Notes: generated from the letters alone by a model not told the origin. DNA of 64,000 nucleotides from Anaerolineae bacterium (GCA_020849765.1 JADLAY010000054.1:53120-117119); one strand, 5' to 3'; shown: positions 7,891 through 17,199, numbered from the stretch's first letter. Program-made: numbers and translations.

Positions 7891-8709
7891 ATGAGTCATC
7901 CACATGTGCCGACGGTCGTCGAACATTTGCCGCAGGTGATGAGCTTCGTGCGCGCGCTGGTCACCACCTACGAAAGCGGCGCGCTGAGCGACTGGCAAAC
8001 GCTGGCCGCATGTGTGCACGCCTTTTACACCCCGACGGTCATGGCGCAGATCGACACGATCGTCCCCGGCTGGGAAGCGATGGCGACGGAGGGGAAAGGC
8101 GTGACGCTGGTGCACGTCAACTGCGTGTTGATGGCGCTGCTGATGACGCCGGAGTATCAGGCCGCGACGCCGGATCAACAGGCGCTGCTCGAATGGGCGG
8201 CGCTCTTCCATGACCTGAGCAAGCGAATGCGCCCCGGCATGCGCGATTTGACGCACGCGTTTCGCTCGGCGGTGATGACCGCGCGTGCGCTGCCGCGGTT
8301 GGGCTTCGCCGTGCGCGAGGGGATGGCGTCGGCGGTGGAGGATTGGGCGGCGCTGACGAGCGGGGCGTTCATCCTGCGCGCGGACGGCCAGCCGATCCAG
8401 GATAACACGAAGCTGGACGCCATTTGCGCGGGCATCGAGCGCATCTATGGCGCGGGCACCCCGGCGACGCTGCTGATCAAGCTCGTGCTGCTGCACATGT
8501 CGATCACGAATCTGGGCCAATGGCCGCAGGCCGCGCCGCTCGACGACGCGCACATCCGACGCTACTTCGACCGCGAACTGCTGACGCTCGCCGAAATCTT
8601 CTATCTGGCGGATAGCGACGGCTGGGAGCTGTTCAAGCCGGAAACGCGCGACCCCTATCGCGCCGAGACACGCCAGGTCTTCGCTCGCCTACGCGGGGTG
8701 ATCGGATGA
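7891..8709 (+). CDS. HD-domain-like protein of unknown function
   Basis: A 272-residue soluble protein. WAALFHDLSKR near residue 110 carries the HD doublet of metal-dependent phosphohydrolases. An upstream LVHVNCVL offers a candidate first histidine and LHMSITN may supply another ligand, so an HD-superfamily hydrolase is likely, but the full metal set cannot be confirmed by eye. ATG 7891 is favoured over the in-frame GTG at 7882 because GGAG lies eight bases upstream. Convergent with the WD40 gene, 12 bases apart. Confidence 0.6.
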   Translation: MSHPHVPTVVEHLPQVMSFVRALVTTYESGALSDWQTLAACVHAFYTPTVMAQIDTIVPGWEAMATEGKGVTLVHVNCVLMALLMTPEYQAATPDQQALLEWAALFHDLSKRMRPGMRDLTHAFRSAVMTARALPRLGFAVREGMASAVEDWAALTSGAFILRADGQPIQDNTKLDAICAGIERIYGAGTPATLLIKLVLLHMSITNLGQWPQAAPLDDAHIRRYFDRELLTLAEIFYLADSDGWELFKPETRDPYRAETRQVFARLRGVIG

Positions 8710-8721
8710 GGGGAGAGCGCA

Positions 8722-10725
8722 TCAGGGTGCGGGCGTCGGCGTGGGTGTGGGCCAATCGACTTCAACTTCTGCTAGAGGTACTAGGCCACCGACGCTTAAG
8801 GTATTTCTGTCTGGATGCCAGGCAATCGATTCTATCTGTTCTGGCATCATTTGCTCGGTTATCACCGTACCTGTGGCGACCTCGATGACGTGAACACTGA
8901 AGATGCCTGCCACAGCCAGGAGATCTCCTGCCGTGTTAAACTCCATATCATTTCCACTATCGGCAAGTGAAAACGTGGTCTGAAGCTCATAGGTGTCGGC
9001 ATCCCACAGCGAGAAACCTACATTGTCGCCATACGTGACTATTCGGTTACCTTGCGGACTCCAGCGCACCTGCCAAACGGATTCAGGATTGTCTTCATCA
9101 TATCGAGGGAACGCAGCAATGTCTTCGCCTGTCGCCGCGTTCCAGACTATCGCCTGGTTAAAATCCCCAGCGATTCCCGCTATTCGGTCTCCAATCGGGC
9201 TCCACGTGAGAGAAGCGATATAGCGGCTTCGGCTTCGGGTCTCGGTGATAAGTTGACCGTTTAGCGCATTCCAGACTTGAACCATTGCCGCAAAATCTGG
9301 TGTACCCAGTCCATGGGCCGTCGCGATGCGGCTGCCATCCGGGCTGTAGGCGACGTCTTGCAACCAACTCGCTGTCTCCAGCGCCAGAACAAGCGCCCCA
9401 GTTTGGACGTCCCAGACTTCAACTCCTGATTCGTAACCCGCGACGGCTAATTGAGTAGGCACTTGGGGGTTCCAGGATATCTGTGGTCGATAGTCGTCAA
9501 CCGCGTACTCCCAGACCTGTTGCTGGCTCTGACCATCGAAGACGGTCACGAGATCATCTGTGACCACAGCAAGGAGCGTGCCCGTGTGATTCCAGCTTAT
9601 GTATTCGATGGCTGAATCCGGCTGAACTGGCATTTCATCAAGTGGTGGCTGAATGCCTTCGATGGAAGGTGTAGCATCGACAAGATTTGCCATGGGCGTA
9701 CCGGTGAGCGCCGAATCCGGCACCAGCGCCTCATCGCGATGCAGGCCATCAAGCCCATCGTAAGAAACGTGCCGCCCATCTTGTGACCACTGAACATAGA
9801 CCGCAACCTTGTCGTTCAGAATTTCTCGTGCGATCTGCCAATCAGCGCTGTTCCAGATGCGGATGACCTGCCCGCCCGTCGCCAGCTTGCTCCCGTCGGG
9901 ACTCCATGCAACATCGGTGAGCAAATGGTCGTTCGTCGGTAACTCAGCGACGAATGTCTCGGTAACCAGATTGAATATGGCTAGGCTTCCATCTTCCGTC
10001 AGTGCAATCTGTGTGCCATCGGGACTCCATGCAGTGCCTCCGCCGCCTCGGTCTACGATAGTCAAAATGGGGGTGGACAAAAACATCTCCTCACTCGATA
10101 GATCCCAGATTTGCAGCTGTCTTTTGTCTGTTTCCGATAGTATGAGTTGGGATGTGTAGAAGTTGCTCAACAGTCGTTGACCGTCGGGACTCCATTCCAG
10201 ACCAACAATCATTCCCCTATGCGTCGGATCAAGTATCTGGTGTATTGTCTCCCCGGTCGTCGAACTGATTACCGTAATGCCGCTGCCGATGGCGACGGCA
10301 ATTTCATCACGCACAGGACTCCATGCCAGTGCTCCGATTTGGATTACACCCTCGCCCAGCAGACGGTTGCGCGATCCACTTGTCGTGTTCGCAACCACGA
10401 GATTTCCGTTCGAGGCCGAGTAAGCTAAACGATCCCCATTTGGGCTAAGTGCTATCCAGGCCGGAACGCTTGGGCCAGGATCGACCGAGCGGATATAGTC
10501 GCCCGTCTGATTGTCGAAAAGGTCTACGCGACTATCTTCGTAGTAGGCTACAGCGATGACGGACTTATCCCCACTGACCGTCAACTTGTAGACGGAGTCT
10601 GAATTGCTCTGTTGGTCGTAAGCCGTTACAGACGTCAGTCCACCCAGCACAAGCGCGAGCGCCAGCAGCACGGTTAGCCATCGGTAGCGAACCACGCTCG
10701 TGATGATGCTTCGTACTCGTTTCAT
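8722..10725 (-). CDS. Exported WD40-type beta-propeller protein
   Basis: A 667-residue protein with a basic start and a hydrophobic segment (RYRWLTVLLALALVLGGLTS, about residues 14-33), acting as a signal peptide or membrane anchor. The rest is made of WD40/TolB-like blades with the recurring signature AWSPDG..LA (LAWSPVRDEIAVA, LEWSPDGQRLLS, TAWSPDGTQIALT, VAWSPDGSKLATG, VAYSPDGSRIATA, LTWSPIGDRIAGI, VRWSPQGNRIVTY). At least ten blades can be counted, enough for one large or two fused propellers. The protein ends in PTPTPTPAP. Probably an extracytoplasmic interaction scaffold. ATG at 10725 follows AAGGGA. G+C is lower than in neighbouring genes. Confidence 0.85.
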   Translation of the reverse strand: MKRVRSIITSVVRYRWLTVLLALALVLGGLTSVTAYDQQSNSDSVYKLTVSGDKSVIAVAYYEDSRVDLFDNQTGDYIRSVDPGPSVPAWIALSPNGDRLAYSASNGNLVVANTTSGSRNRLLGEGVIQIGALAWSPVRDEIAVAIGSGITVISSTTGETIHQILDPTHRGMIVGLEWSPDGQRLLSNFYTSQLILSETDKRQLQIWDLSSEEMFLSTPILTIVDRGGGGTAWSPDGTQIALTEDGSLAIFNLVTETFVAELPTNDHLLTDVAWSPDGSKLATGGQVIRIWNSADWQIAREILNDKVAVYVQWSQDGRHVSYDGLDGLHRDEALVPDSALTGTPMANLVDATPSIEGIQPPLDEMPVQPDSAIEYISWNHTGTLLAVVTDDLVTVFDGQSQQQVWEYAVDDYRPQISWNPQVPTQLAVAGYESGVEVWDVQTGALVLALETASWLQDVAYSPDGSRIATAHGLGTPDFAAMVQVWNALNGQLITETRSRSRYIASLTWSPIGDRIAGIAGDFNQAIVWNAATGEDIAAFPRYDEDNPESVWQVRWSPQGNRIVTYGDNVGFSLWDADTYELQTTFSLADSGNDMEFNTAGDLLAVAGIFSVHVIEVATGTVITEQMMPEQIESIAWHPDRNTLSVGGLVPLAEVEVDWPTPTPTPAP

Positions 10726-10870
10726 GATGTTTCCCTTAGACCAGGAGCACGTTCGTCCTGGCCGAGCGGCGTGAATGAATATACCCTCACTGTACGCCCG
10801 GATCGCGGCGCGCGATCATGCGCGTAGGTGAAGAATCGCCCCGCCGTTGTGGAGCCGGTGGGATATGCGC

Positions 10871-12682
10871 TTACTCCGCCCGTTCGCTCACGGGCAGCCC
10901 GGCCAGCGCCATGATGCGCAGGGCGTTGGTCGTCGGCGAAACGCCGGGGCGCAGCGTATAGTCGAAGGTCAGCTCGCCGGATTGCACGCTGTCCGAGAAG
11001 TGATAGTTGATCAGGCCGGGCAGGCTCGCGAGTTCGAGGTCGTGCGTTGTCACCAGCCCCAGGCCGTGCTGGCCGATCAGTGAGGCGATGTAGGCGCGGC
11101 TGCCTTCGAGCCGTTCACGGTTGTTGGTGCCCTTGAAGATCTCGTCGATCAGGAAGAACAGCGGCAGCGGGTCATCCGCGCGCAGGGCGTCGAGCAAATC
11201 CTTGAGGCGGCGCACCTCGGCGTAGAAGTACGAGTAGCCTTCGACCAGCGAGTCGCTGATCTGAATGCACGAGTAGAGCCGGAAGACGTCCGTGCGCATT
11301 GACTCGGCACAGGCGACCGCGCCGACGCGCGCCAGCAGCAGATTGACGCCCAGCGTGCGCAGGAAGACGCTCTTGCCGGACATGTTCGAGCCGGTGATGA
11401 GCACGACCTTGCCCAGCCTGTCGATGGCGAAGTCGTTGCAGACGCGATCTTCGTGTTCGATCAGCGGGTGGCCAATTTGCGTTCCTTCGAGGCCCCCGGA
11501 GCCGGGCGCCAGCGACGGCACGACGTAACCCGGGTTGAGGTGGGCGAACGTCCGCAGCGAGGCCAGCGCTTCCAACTCATGCCAGATGCCGAGCCAGATC
11601 GGGATCAGGCGCGTGAGCTTGCGCCGCTCGACCGACAGGCGGTAGGCGAAGTAGAGATCCCACGGCATGAGCGCGTTGGCGATACCCCAGGCGATGGCGT
11701 TGGCCTGCAGACCGCCCGCGCCGATGATCCGGCGCAGCGTGCGCAATTGGCGCGAAGGCCGCTGCTGATCCTGAAACGGGGCGATCAGGTGCGCCAGTGC
11801 CGGTTTACTCGCGGCGCGTGTGCGCTCGAAGTAGTTGAAGATGCCGTTCAGCCCGTTGAAGACGTCCTGCAGGCTCATCGCCAGGCTCCAGAAGGTCATC
11901 GCCGCGCGCGCCCTGGTGATCGAGAGGCCAGCGTAGACGGCGAAACTGATCACGTAGTAGGGCGGAAGCTGCCCGCGCGTGCTGATCACGAACAGGGCCG
12001 CCGTGATCAGGCACAGCACGCCGAGCAGCGCGACGAAGCCGCCGCTGACGCGCTCAACCGGCTCCAGCGCCATCCAGTCGAGCAGGCGCTGCGTATTGAG
12101 CCGCGGTTCGCCCACGGCAGCGCCGCGCCCGATCTGGGCCAGACGGTCGCAGAAGCGCGGCGAAAGGTCGGCGATCAGGCGCTGGCGTGCCAGGATGGCG
12201 TCCGCATCCGCCAACGGGTCGAGCAGCCAGTCGCGCAGATGGTCGCTGCCCTGAAGCGACGAGGCGGTATCGAGCAGGTGATGCAGTGAGTGCTCGCCGG
12301 TCAGGTGCAGATCGATGGCGAAGGGGTGTTTGGCGTCGGCATCGTCGCGTGGCGGCAGCGGGATCAGCTCCCAGTCGATGCGCGCGCGGGCGATGTGCGT
12401 CCGCTTGATGTGCATCCAATCCTTCTGGCGCTGGAGATCGTGGCGCACACGGCGGTGGATGATGATGACGACGACGAAGGTGACCGCCGCGATCGTCAGC
12501 GCCACGGCCAGCGCTTCCAGCGAGCGATCCTTGAGGGCCATGAAGGCGATCAGGGCGGCGACCGCGATGCCCAGGCGCACGTTGCTCAAGCGCCGGTCGA
12601 GCAGCGACAGACGCTCGGCGCGCGCTGCCACGCGGGCGATGCCACGCTCGAACAGCGCGATACGTTCTTCTCTTGTCGGCAC
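10871..12682 (-). CDS. Membrane-anchored MutS-family ATPase
   Basis: A 603-residue protein whose C-terminal third is the ATPase domain of the MutS family. Walker A is GSNMSGKS (431-438), Walker B is FFLIDEIFKGTN (509-520), and LGLVTTHDLELASLPG is the following conserved H-motif. The mismatch-recognition domain of MutS is absent. Instead there are hydrophobic segments near residues 36-75 and 215-260, so it is probably a membrane protein. The middle part resembles the MutS lever/core domain. GTG start at 12682 follows AAGGCAG. Its role is unknown; it is unlikely to perform classical mismatch repair. Confidence 0.85.
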   Translation of the reverse strand: MPTREERIALFERGIARVAARAERLSLLDRRLSNVRLGIAVAALIAFMALKDRSLEALAVALTIAAVTFVVVIIIHRRVRHDLQRQKDWMHIKRTHIARARIDWELIPLPPRDDADAKHPFAIDLHLTGEHSLHHLLDTASSLQGSDHLRDWLLDPLADADAILARQRLIADLSPRFCDRLAQIGRGAAVGEPRLNTQRLLDWMALEPVERVSGGFVALLGVLCLITAALFVISTRGQLPPYYVISFAVYAGLSITRARAAMTFWSLAMSLQDVFNGLNGIFNYFERTRAASKPALAHLIAPFQDQQRPSRQLRTLRRIIGAGGLQANAIAWGIANALMPWDLYFAYRLSVERRKLTRLIPIWLGIWHELEALASLRTFAHLNPGYVVPSLAPGSGGLEGTQIGHPLIEHEDRVCNDFAIDRLGKVVLITGSNMSGKSVFLRTLGVNLLLARVGAVACAESMRTDVFRLYSCIQISDSLVEGYSYFYAEVRRLKDLLDALRADDPLPLFFLIDEIFKGTNNRERLEGSRAYIASLIGQHGLGLVTTHDLELASLPGLINYHFSDSVQSGELTFDYTLRPGVSPTTNALRIMALAGLPVSERAE

Positions 12683-13065
12683 GGATGCTGCCTTGTCTTG
12701 ATACGACGCAACAGGGCGTCATGGTAGCACAGAACGGGTGCGATCTCACGGGAAATCCGCCCCTAGAAGCGGGTTGATACGTGTCATGGGAATACAGGTC
12801 ACAAGGGGTCTCATGGTGCTCTAGGGGCGCATCATGATGCGCCCCTACGAAAAAACGCCCGTTCTGACGTGCTATGACCTATGTCGAGCCGAGCGCGTTT
12901 CCGGTGCGCCGACCCCGCCTCCGGCCTGTGACATCGCTAGTCCATTAATGACAGGTCGCCGTGCGGCGGTACAATAGACGCATTCGCCGCTGGTATCGCC
13001 GCCTCGCTGACGCAACCTGTGACGCCTGATTCGTCGGGCGAGTCGACATCCTCCAAGAGGTGACT
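12683..13065. other. Intergenic region with a GTAG-type palindrome
   Basis: Contains the palindrome 12822-12847 (TAGGGGCGCATCA and its complement), a near-copy of 7057-7084, and GCGGTACAAT at 12966-12975, a candidate -10 for the gene starting at 13066. No ORF with a ribosome site is seen. Confidence 0.6.
12822..12847. repeat. GTAG-type hairpin repeat
   Basis: Perfect 26-base palindrome, the same core as at 7057-7084; the first base of the GTAG foot is replaced here (CTAG). Confidence 0.75.
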
Positions 13066-13569
13066 ATGCGAGTCCCGATCCTCGATCTGGTCTATTCCGA
13101 TGCGCCGATCCAGGTGCGCCTGCCATATACCGATCCACTGCGGCGGATCAACGCGCTGGCGGATACGCTGCTGCTCGGCATCCTGCACGCGCTGCCGTTC
13201 GGCTCGCTCGGCCTGCTGTTCGATCTGCGTCCGGCGCCGTCGCTGCGCGGTGATGGCAACACCGGCCTGATCGTGGCGCGCGGCGTGACCAGCGTGCGCC
13301 TGGCCGACCGGCAGCCCGCCTCGCTCGAAGCGCCGGAAGCCTTGCACGTCGGCAGCTCGCGCATCGAGATCGTGCCCGACGGGCTGCGCGTACGCATCAG
13401 CGAGAAGAGCAATCACTGCGACGTCATCGCCGAGCGGGTCGCCTTCTACTGCGGATTCGTCGATAACATCGGCGTGGCGGGTGGCAGCCTGCGCGGCTAC
13501 CACTCGACGATGCCCGCCTGGACATCGTCGCTCGGCGTGCTGGCGGCCAGCCTCGCGCCGGGGGAGTGA
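13066..13569 (+). CDS. Hypothetical protein
   Basis: A 167-residue protein I do not recognise. No signal peptide, membrane segment or obvious catalytic motif is visible. The sequence has alternating hydrophobic stretches such as LRVRISEKSNHC and IEIVPDGLRV, which suggests a beta-rich fold. AAGAGG lies five bases before ATG 13066, which is favoured over the in-frame GTG at 13060. A candidate -10 (TACAAT) is at 12970-12975. It stands alone between two divergently or convergently placed genes. Confidence 0.6.
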   Translation: MRVPILDLVYSDAPIQVRLPYTDPLRRINALADTLLLGILHALPFGSLGLLFDLRPAPSLRGDGNTGLIVARGVTSVRLADRQPASLEAPEALHVGSSRIEIVPDGLRVRISEKSNHCDVIAERVAFYCGFVDNIGVAGGSLRGYHSTMPAWTSSLGVLAASLAPGE

Positions 13570-13646
13570 GAGGAAGCACGCCGGAGTGGTTTGCGGTCGC
13601 GGGACGGGAGGGCGAGGCACCGTCTTGTCTAGAGCTGTAAATGCAA

Positions 13647-13712
13647 CGGACGCCATTCCTGGCGCCCGTTTTGATGAATCAACGCGGCGGACGCGCCAAG
13701 GCGCGTCCCTAC
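13647..13712. repeat. Hairpin repeats, including a GTAG-footed copy
   Basis: GGACGCGCC-AA-GGCGCGTCC at 13689-13708 followed by CTAC, so that the minus strand reads GTAGGGACGCGCC. A degenerate neighbour (GGACGCCATTCCTGGCGCCC) starts at 13648. This is the same repeat style as at 35532 and 59866. Confidence 0.6.
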
Positions 13713-13807
13713 ACGATCTGATTTTGTCGGGACAGGGCGTGCGACCGAAGGAAATCCCGTTTGGGGCCCTGTCTGCCGTCCGCCTGTCCACATAAATGAG
13801 CGGCTGC

Positions 13808-14344
13808 CTAGCTGAACTCCGCCTTGAGCGGCTCATTGCTGTAGAAATAATAGGCCAGGTAGGCGCTGATGAGGACCCAGATGATATTGAAGATCCCGCC
13901 GCCGGTCACCAAGCCGATCAGCGAGGAGATCGCGTTGACGAGGAAGGCGATCACGGCGGCGTTGCGTCCCCAGGATTTGCGCTGGAACAGGCCGATCGCG
14001 GCCAGGATCAGGAGCGGCGCGGCGACCAGGCTCATGATCGCCCAAATGACGGCCAGGCCGCTGTAGGCCCCGACTTCGGACAGGGCGCGGGCGGCCTCGT
14101 CCAACTGCTGCTGTTGTTCGCTGGTGACCTCACCGGCGGATTGCAGCGCGACCGAGCCGACGGCCCCGCCGATGCCACCGAGCACGCCGGCGGTGAACAG
14201 GGCGATGCCGCCGCAAAAGCTGAAGATGCCCGCGACGAGCATATAGATGGCGACGTAGCGGATCAGCTGCTGGCGATCGAACGAAGCCATGCGTTCGTTG
14301 ATCGGTGCAAGCAGCTCGTCAAGGCGCTGGATCAGGTCGTTCAT
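13808..14344 (-). CDS. Four-helix integral membrane protein, unknown function
   Basis: A 178-residue protein. The N-terminal 28 residues (QRLDELLAPINERMASFDRQ) form an amphipathic cytosolic segment. Hydrophobic stretches follow near residues 28-60, 94-118, 128-146 and 148-167. A Gln-rich loop (EQQQQLDEAARALSEVG) lies between the first and second. No catalytic motif. ATG at 14344 follows TGAGGAG. It stands alone. A function in transport or envelope maintenance would be guesswork. Confidence 0.65.
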   Translation of the reverse strand: MNDLIQRLDELLAPINERMASFDRQQLIRYVAIYMLVAGIFSFCGGIALFTAGVLGGIGGAVGSVALQSAGEVTSEQQQQLDEAARALSEVGAYSGLAVIWAIMSLVAAPLLILAAIGLFQRKSWGRNAAVIAFLVNAISSLIGLVTGGGIFNIIWVLISAYLAYYFYSNEPLKAEFS

Positions 14345-14511
14345 CAGGTGTGTACTCCTCAGTCGTGAAATGATTGCGCTTCAATCACAATATGCCTGCA
14401 TTGTTCTCAGCGTCAATAAGCGAGATTGGCGTGAGATTCGGTTTGAACGCAGGCGGCGCTTGTGAGTCATAATGCTGTGGGATGATGGCGTAATAGCAGG
14501 AGAGGCGACCG

Positions 14512-15570
14512 ATGGCGAACATGCGATACAAACTGCTGGGCAAGAGCGGCCTGCGCGTGAGCGAGCTGTGCCTGGGCACAATGACCTTCGGCGAGACGTG
14601 GGGCTGGGGCGCGTCGAGAGACGAGAGCCGCGCGCAGTTCGACTTGTTTGCCGACTATGGCGGCAACTTCATCGATACGTCGGTCAACTACACGGACGGC
14701 ACGGCGGAGGAGTTCGTCGGCGAGTTCCTGCACGGGCGGCGCGATCACTTCGTCGTCGCGACCAAGTACACGCTGACCAAGCGCGACTCGCCCGACCCGA
14801 ACAGCGGCGGCAACAGCCGCAAGAACATGCGCCAGTCGGTCGAGCGGAGTCTGCGCCGCCTGCAGACGGATTATCTCGACATCCTCTACCTGCACATGTG
14901 GGATCACTTCACGCCACTGGAAGAGATCATGCGCGGGCTGGACGATCTCGTGCGGAGTGGCAAGGTCAATTACATCGCCGTCTCGGATACGCCCGCCTAC
15001 ATCGTCTCCGCCGCCAACATGCTGAGCGAACTGCGCGGTTGGGCACGCTTCATCGGCTTGCAGATCCCGTACTCGCTCAACGGGCGCACGCCGGAGCGCG
15101 AACTGCTGCCGGTCGCCAAATACTGGGACATGGCGCTGCTCCCGTGGGGCATCATCGGCGGCGGCGTGCTGACCGGCAAGTACACCGAAGAGTCGAGCGA
15201 GCCGTCGCGCTACAACCGTGAGGAGACGGCAGAGCGCGTCCGCCAGCGCGAGCAGACGCTGCGCATCATCGAAGAGGTGCGCCTGATCGCCGAGGAAGTC
15301 GGGCGCTCGCGGGCGCAGGTCGCCATCCAATGGGTGCGCCAGCAGGGGGACAAGGCGCAGATCATCCCGATCCTGGGCGCGCGCACGGTCGCCCAACTGG
15401 AGGACAACCTGGGTGTGCTCGACTGGTCGCTGACGGACGAACAGCTCCAGCGGCTGGACGACGCCAGCGCGATCTCGATGGACTTCCCGCACGGCTTTCT
15501 CGACGGCAACCCATACGTCTACGGCGCGACCTTCGACCTGATCGACGATCACCGCGGGCGGCGGCGGTAA
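14512..15570 (+). CDS. Aldo/keto reductase
   Basis: A 352-residue NADPH-dependent oxidoreductase of the aldo/keto reductase (TIM-barrel) superfamily, similar to the voltage-gated potassium channel beta-subunit/YajO type. Catalytic residues are visible: Asp and Tyr in FIDTSVNYTDG (about 53-63), Lys in VATKYT (about 84) and His in LYLHMWD (about 125). GKVNYIAVSD and GARTVAQLEDNLGVLDW belong to the substrate and cofactor region. AGGAGAGG precedes ATG 14512. The physiological substrate cannot be deduced. It is followed by a long heptanucleotide repeat tract. Confidence 0.9.
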   Translation: MANMRYKLLGKSGLRVSELCLGTMTFGETWGWGASRDESRAQFDLFADYGGNFIDTSVNYTDGTAEEFVGEFLHGRRDHFVVATKYTLTKRDSPDPNSGGNSRKNMRQSVERSLRRLQTDYLDILYLHMWDHFTPLEEIMRGLDDLVRSGKVNYIAVSDTPAYIVSAANMLSELRGWARFIGLQIPYSLNGRTPERELLPVAKYWDMALLPWGIIGGGVLTGKYTEESSEPSRYNREETAERVRQREQTLRIIEEVRLIAEEVGRSRAQVAIQWVRQQGDKAQIIPILGARTVAQLEDNLGVLDWSLTDEQLQRLDDASAISMDFPHGFLDGNPYVYGATFDLIDDHRGRRR

Positions 15571-15574
15571 AAGG

Positions 15575-15813
15575 GGTGCTCAGTGTTCAGAAAATGCGGT
15601 TCTGAGTACAGAGTTCTGAGTTCTGGGTTTGGGAAGACTGGTGCTCAGTGCTCGGTGCTCAGTGCTCAGTGCTCAATGCTCAATGCTCAAGAATGCGGTT
15701 CTGGGTACACTGTTCTGAGTTCTGGGTTCAGGTGCGGGCGTTCGGTGCTCAGAAAAGCTAAAGGCTATGGGCTAAAAGCTAAAAGCCAACTGCCAATACC
15801 CAAATGCCAACAG
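15575..15813 (+). repeat. Long heptanucleotide tandem tract, two unit types
   Basis: From 15575 to about 15753 the sequence is built of 7-base units such as GGTGCTC, AGTGCTC, AATGCTC, AGTTCTG and GGTTCTG. From 15757 to 15813 the unit changes to GCTAAAG, GCTATGG, GCTAAAA, GCCAACT, GCCAATA, CCCAAAT. It fills nearly all of the space between two codirectional genes and contains no ORF with a ribosome site. Confidence 0.8.
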
Positions 15814-15836
15814 GCCGATCATGCGAGGCAACGACG

Positions 15837-16190
15837 ATGCAGGATTTGAGTGCATACCGAGTGCTGCTGCTGGAGACGTTCAAGCGCGATGGCAGCGGGG
15901 TGATCACGCCGGTCTGGTTCGTCCAGGAGGGCGACGTGATCTACACCAGCACGTCGCCGGAGGCGTGGAAGGCCAGGCGGCTGCGCGCCAACTCGCAGGC
16001 ACGCATGGCGGGCGCGGACGCTGCCGAGCGCCGGGCAACCGACTGGCTCGACGCGAGCGGGCGCTTCGTCGAAGGTGCCGAGGCCGCGCGCATCTACGAC
16101 CTGCTCGACCGGCGTTACGATGGTTACTTTCGGCGCTTTGACGGCGCGCACCGGATCACGCGCGTGATCATCGCGCTCGATCCTGCTTGA
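15837..16190 (+). CDS. PPOX-class flavin/F420-dependent oxidoreductase family protein
   Basis: A 117-residue split-barrel protein of the pyridoxamine 5'-phosphate oxidase-like family. The order of motifs fits: LLETFKRDGSGVITPVWFVQEG, then IYTSTSPEAWKARRLRAN, the phosphate/cofactor-binding part, and a C-terminal helix and strand. Members bind FMN, F420 or heme and reduce varied substrates. Start at ATG 15837, preceded by GAGG at a good distance; the longer frame from 15804 runs back into the repeat tract. Tightly followed by the DinB-like gene. Confidence 0.75.
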   Translation: MQDLSAYRVLLLETFKRDGSGVITPVWFVQEGDVIYTSTSPEAWKARRLRANSQARMAGADAAERRATDWLDASGRFVEGAEAARIYDLLDRRYDGYFRRFDGAHRITRVIIALDPA

Positions 16191-16219
16191 TCGGCCCGAC
16201 CGGTTCAAGGTGAATGGCG

Positions 16220-16690
16220 ATGGTCAAGATCACACCCAAAGAGACCGAGACGCACCTGGCGACGCTGGCCGCAGTGCCGGGCCAGATCGCAGAATTGACG
16301 AGCGGCTTGGATGCAGATCAGGTGCGCTGGTCGCCGGGCCAACGGGACTGGTCGCTGGTGGACAATCTTGCGCACATTCGCAGTTGCGCTGACGTCTGGG
16401 GTCACACCATCTACGCGATGCTGGCCGAGGATGAGCCGGTGCTGCCGCTGTACGATCCACGTGGGTGGGCCAGGGCAACCCGCCTGGCGGAACTCGACTT
16501 CGGCGCGTCGCTGCAAGCCTACACCCTCCAGCGCGAACAGCTGCTGATGGTGCTGCGCGCGCTGCCGGAGGAGTCGTGGGCGCGCGCGGCGGATATCGGC
16601 GGCAGGCGGCACACGATCTTCAGCCAGGCGCGGCGCATGGCCCTGCACGAACTTGAACACCTCGCCCAGATCCGCGCACTGGTCGAGTAG
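16220..16690 (+). CDS. DinB-like metal-binding protein
   Basis: A 156-residue four-helix-bundle protein of the DinB/YfiT family. Two of the expected metal-binding histidines are in NLAHIRS (about residue 52) and HELEHLAQI (about 143-147), giving the His triad of the family. Members act as thiol-dependent S-transferases or have unknown roles. ATG 16220 is favoured over ATG 16214 because AAGG lies nine bases upstream. It follows the PPOX-like gene by 29 bases, so the two are probably cotranscribed. Confidence 0.78.
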   Translation: MVKITPKETETHLATLAAVPGQIAELTSGLDADQVRWSPGQRDWSLVDNLAHIRSCADVWGHTIYAMLAEDEPVLPLYDPRGWARATRLAELDFGASLQAYTLQREQLLMVLRALPEESWARAADIGGRRHTIFSQARRMALHELEHLAQIRALVE

Positions 16691-16722
16691 ATGCGCGGCC
16701 GATGATCTGAGCGTCTCCGCCC

Positions 16723-17199
16723 CTAGCCGACGGGCAGCGGCGGGCCGAGCAGATCCATGCCGTGCGCGTGCCACAGGGCCGGGTCTTGCGGCGGCATGGC
16801 GTTGGCTTTCGTCACTTCGCGGAAGAAGGCTTCCATCTGCCCGGCGGGCATGAAGGCGATCAGAATCTTGCCGCGGGCTGCGCCACCGGTGTATGCCCAG
16901 ACGTGCGGCAGGCCACGCGGCCCCAGCAGGCTATCGCCCGGCTGCAGCGTGAACCGCTCCTGGCCGATCTCGAAGGCGAACGTCCCTTCGACGACGTAGA
17001 ACCATTCGTCTTGCGCATGATGCAGGTGGCGCGCCGGGCCGCCGGGCGCGTGGAACGTGTTCTCGACGATCAGGATGCCGCCGCTGTCCTGCGGGGTCAG
17101 CTTGAAGGCGATTGTGCTGATTCCGAGGCTGCGCTGCTCGCCGAAACGATCTTGATCGGCGGCGATGCGCACCAGCGGCGCGGGCGATGTGTCGCTCAT
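16723..17199 (-). CDS. Cupin-domain protein
   Basis: A 158-residue single-domain cupin. The two cupin motifs are seen as GGPARHLHHAQDEWFYVVEG (motif 1, with His-His-Glu ligands) and LPHVWAYTGG (motif 2 His). Such proteins bind a metal and serve as small enzymes or sensors; the substrate is unknown. ATG 17199 is preceded by GAAGAGG at a suitable distance. Convergent with the DinB-like gene. Confidence 0.82.
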   Translation of the reverse strand: MSDTSPAPLVRIAADQDRFGEQRSLGISTIAFKLTPQDSGGILIVENTFHAPGGPARHLHHAQDEWFYVVEGTFAFEIGQERFTLQPGDSLLGPRGLPHVWAYTGGAARGKILIAFMPAGQMEAFFREVTKANAMPPQDPALWHAHGMDLLGPPLPVG

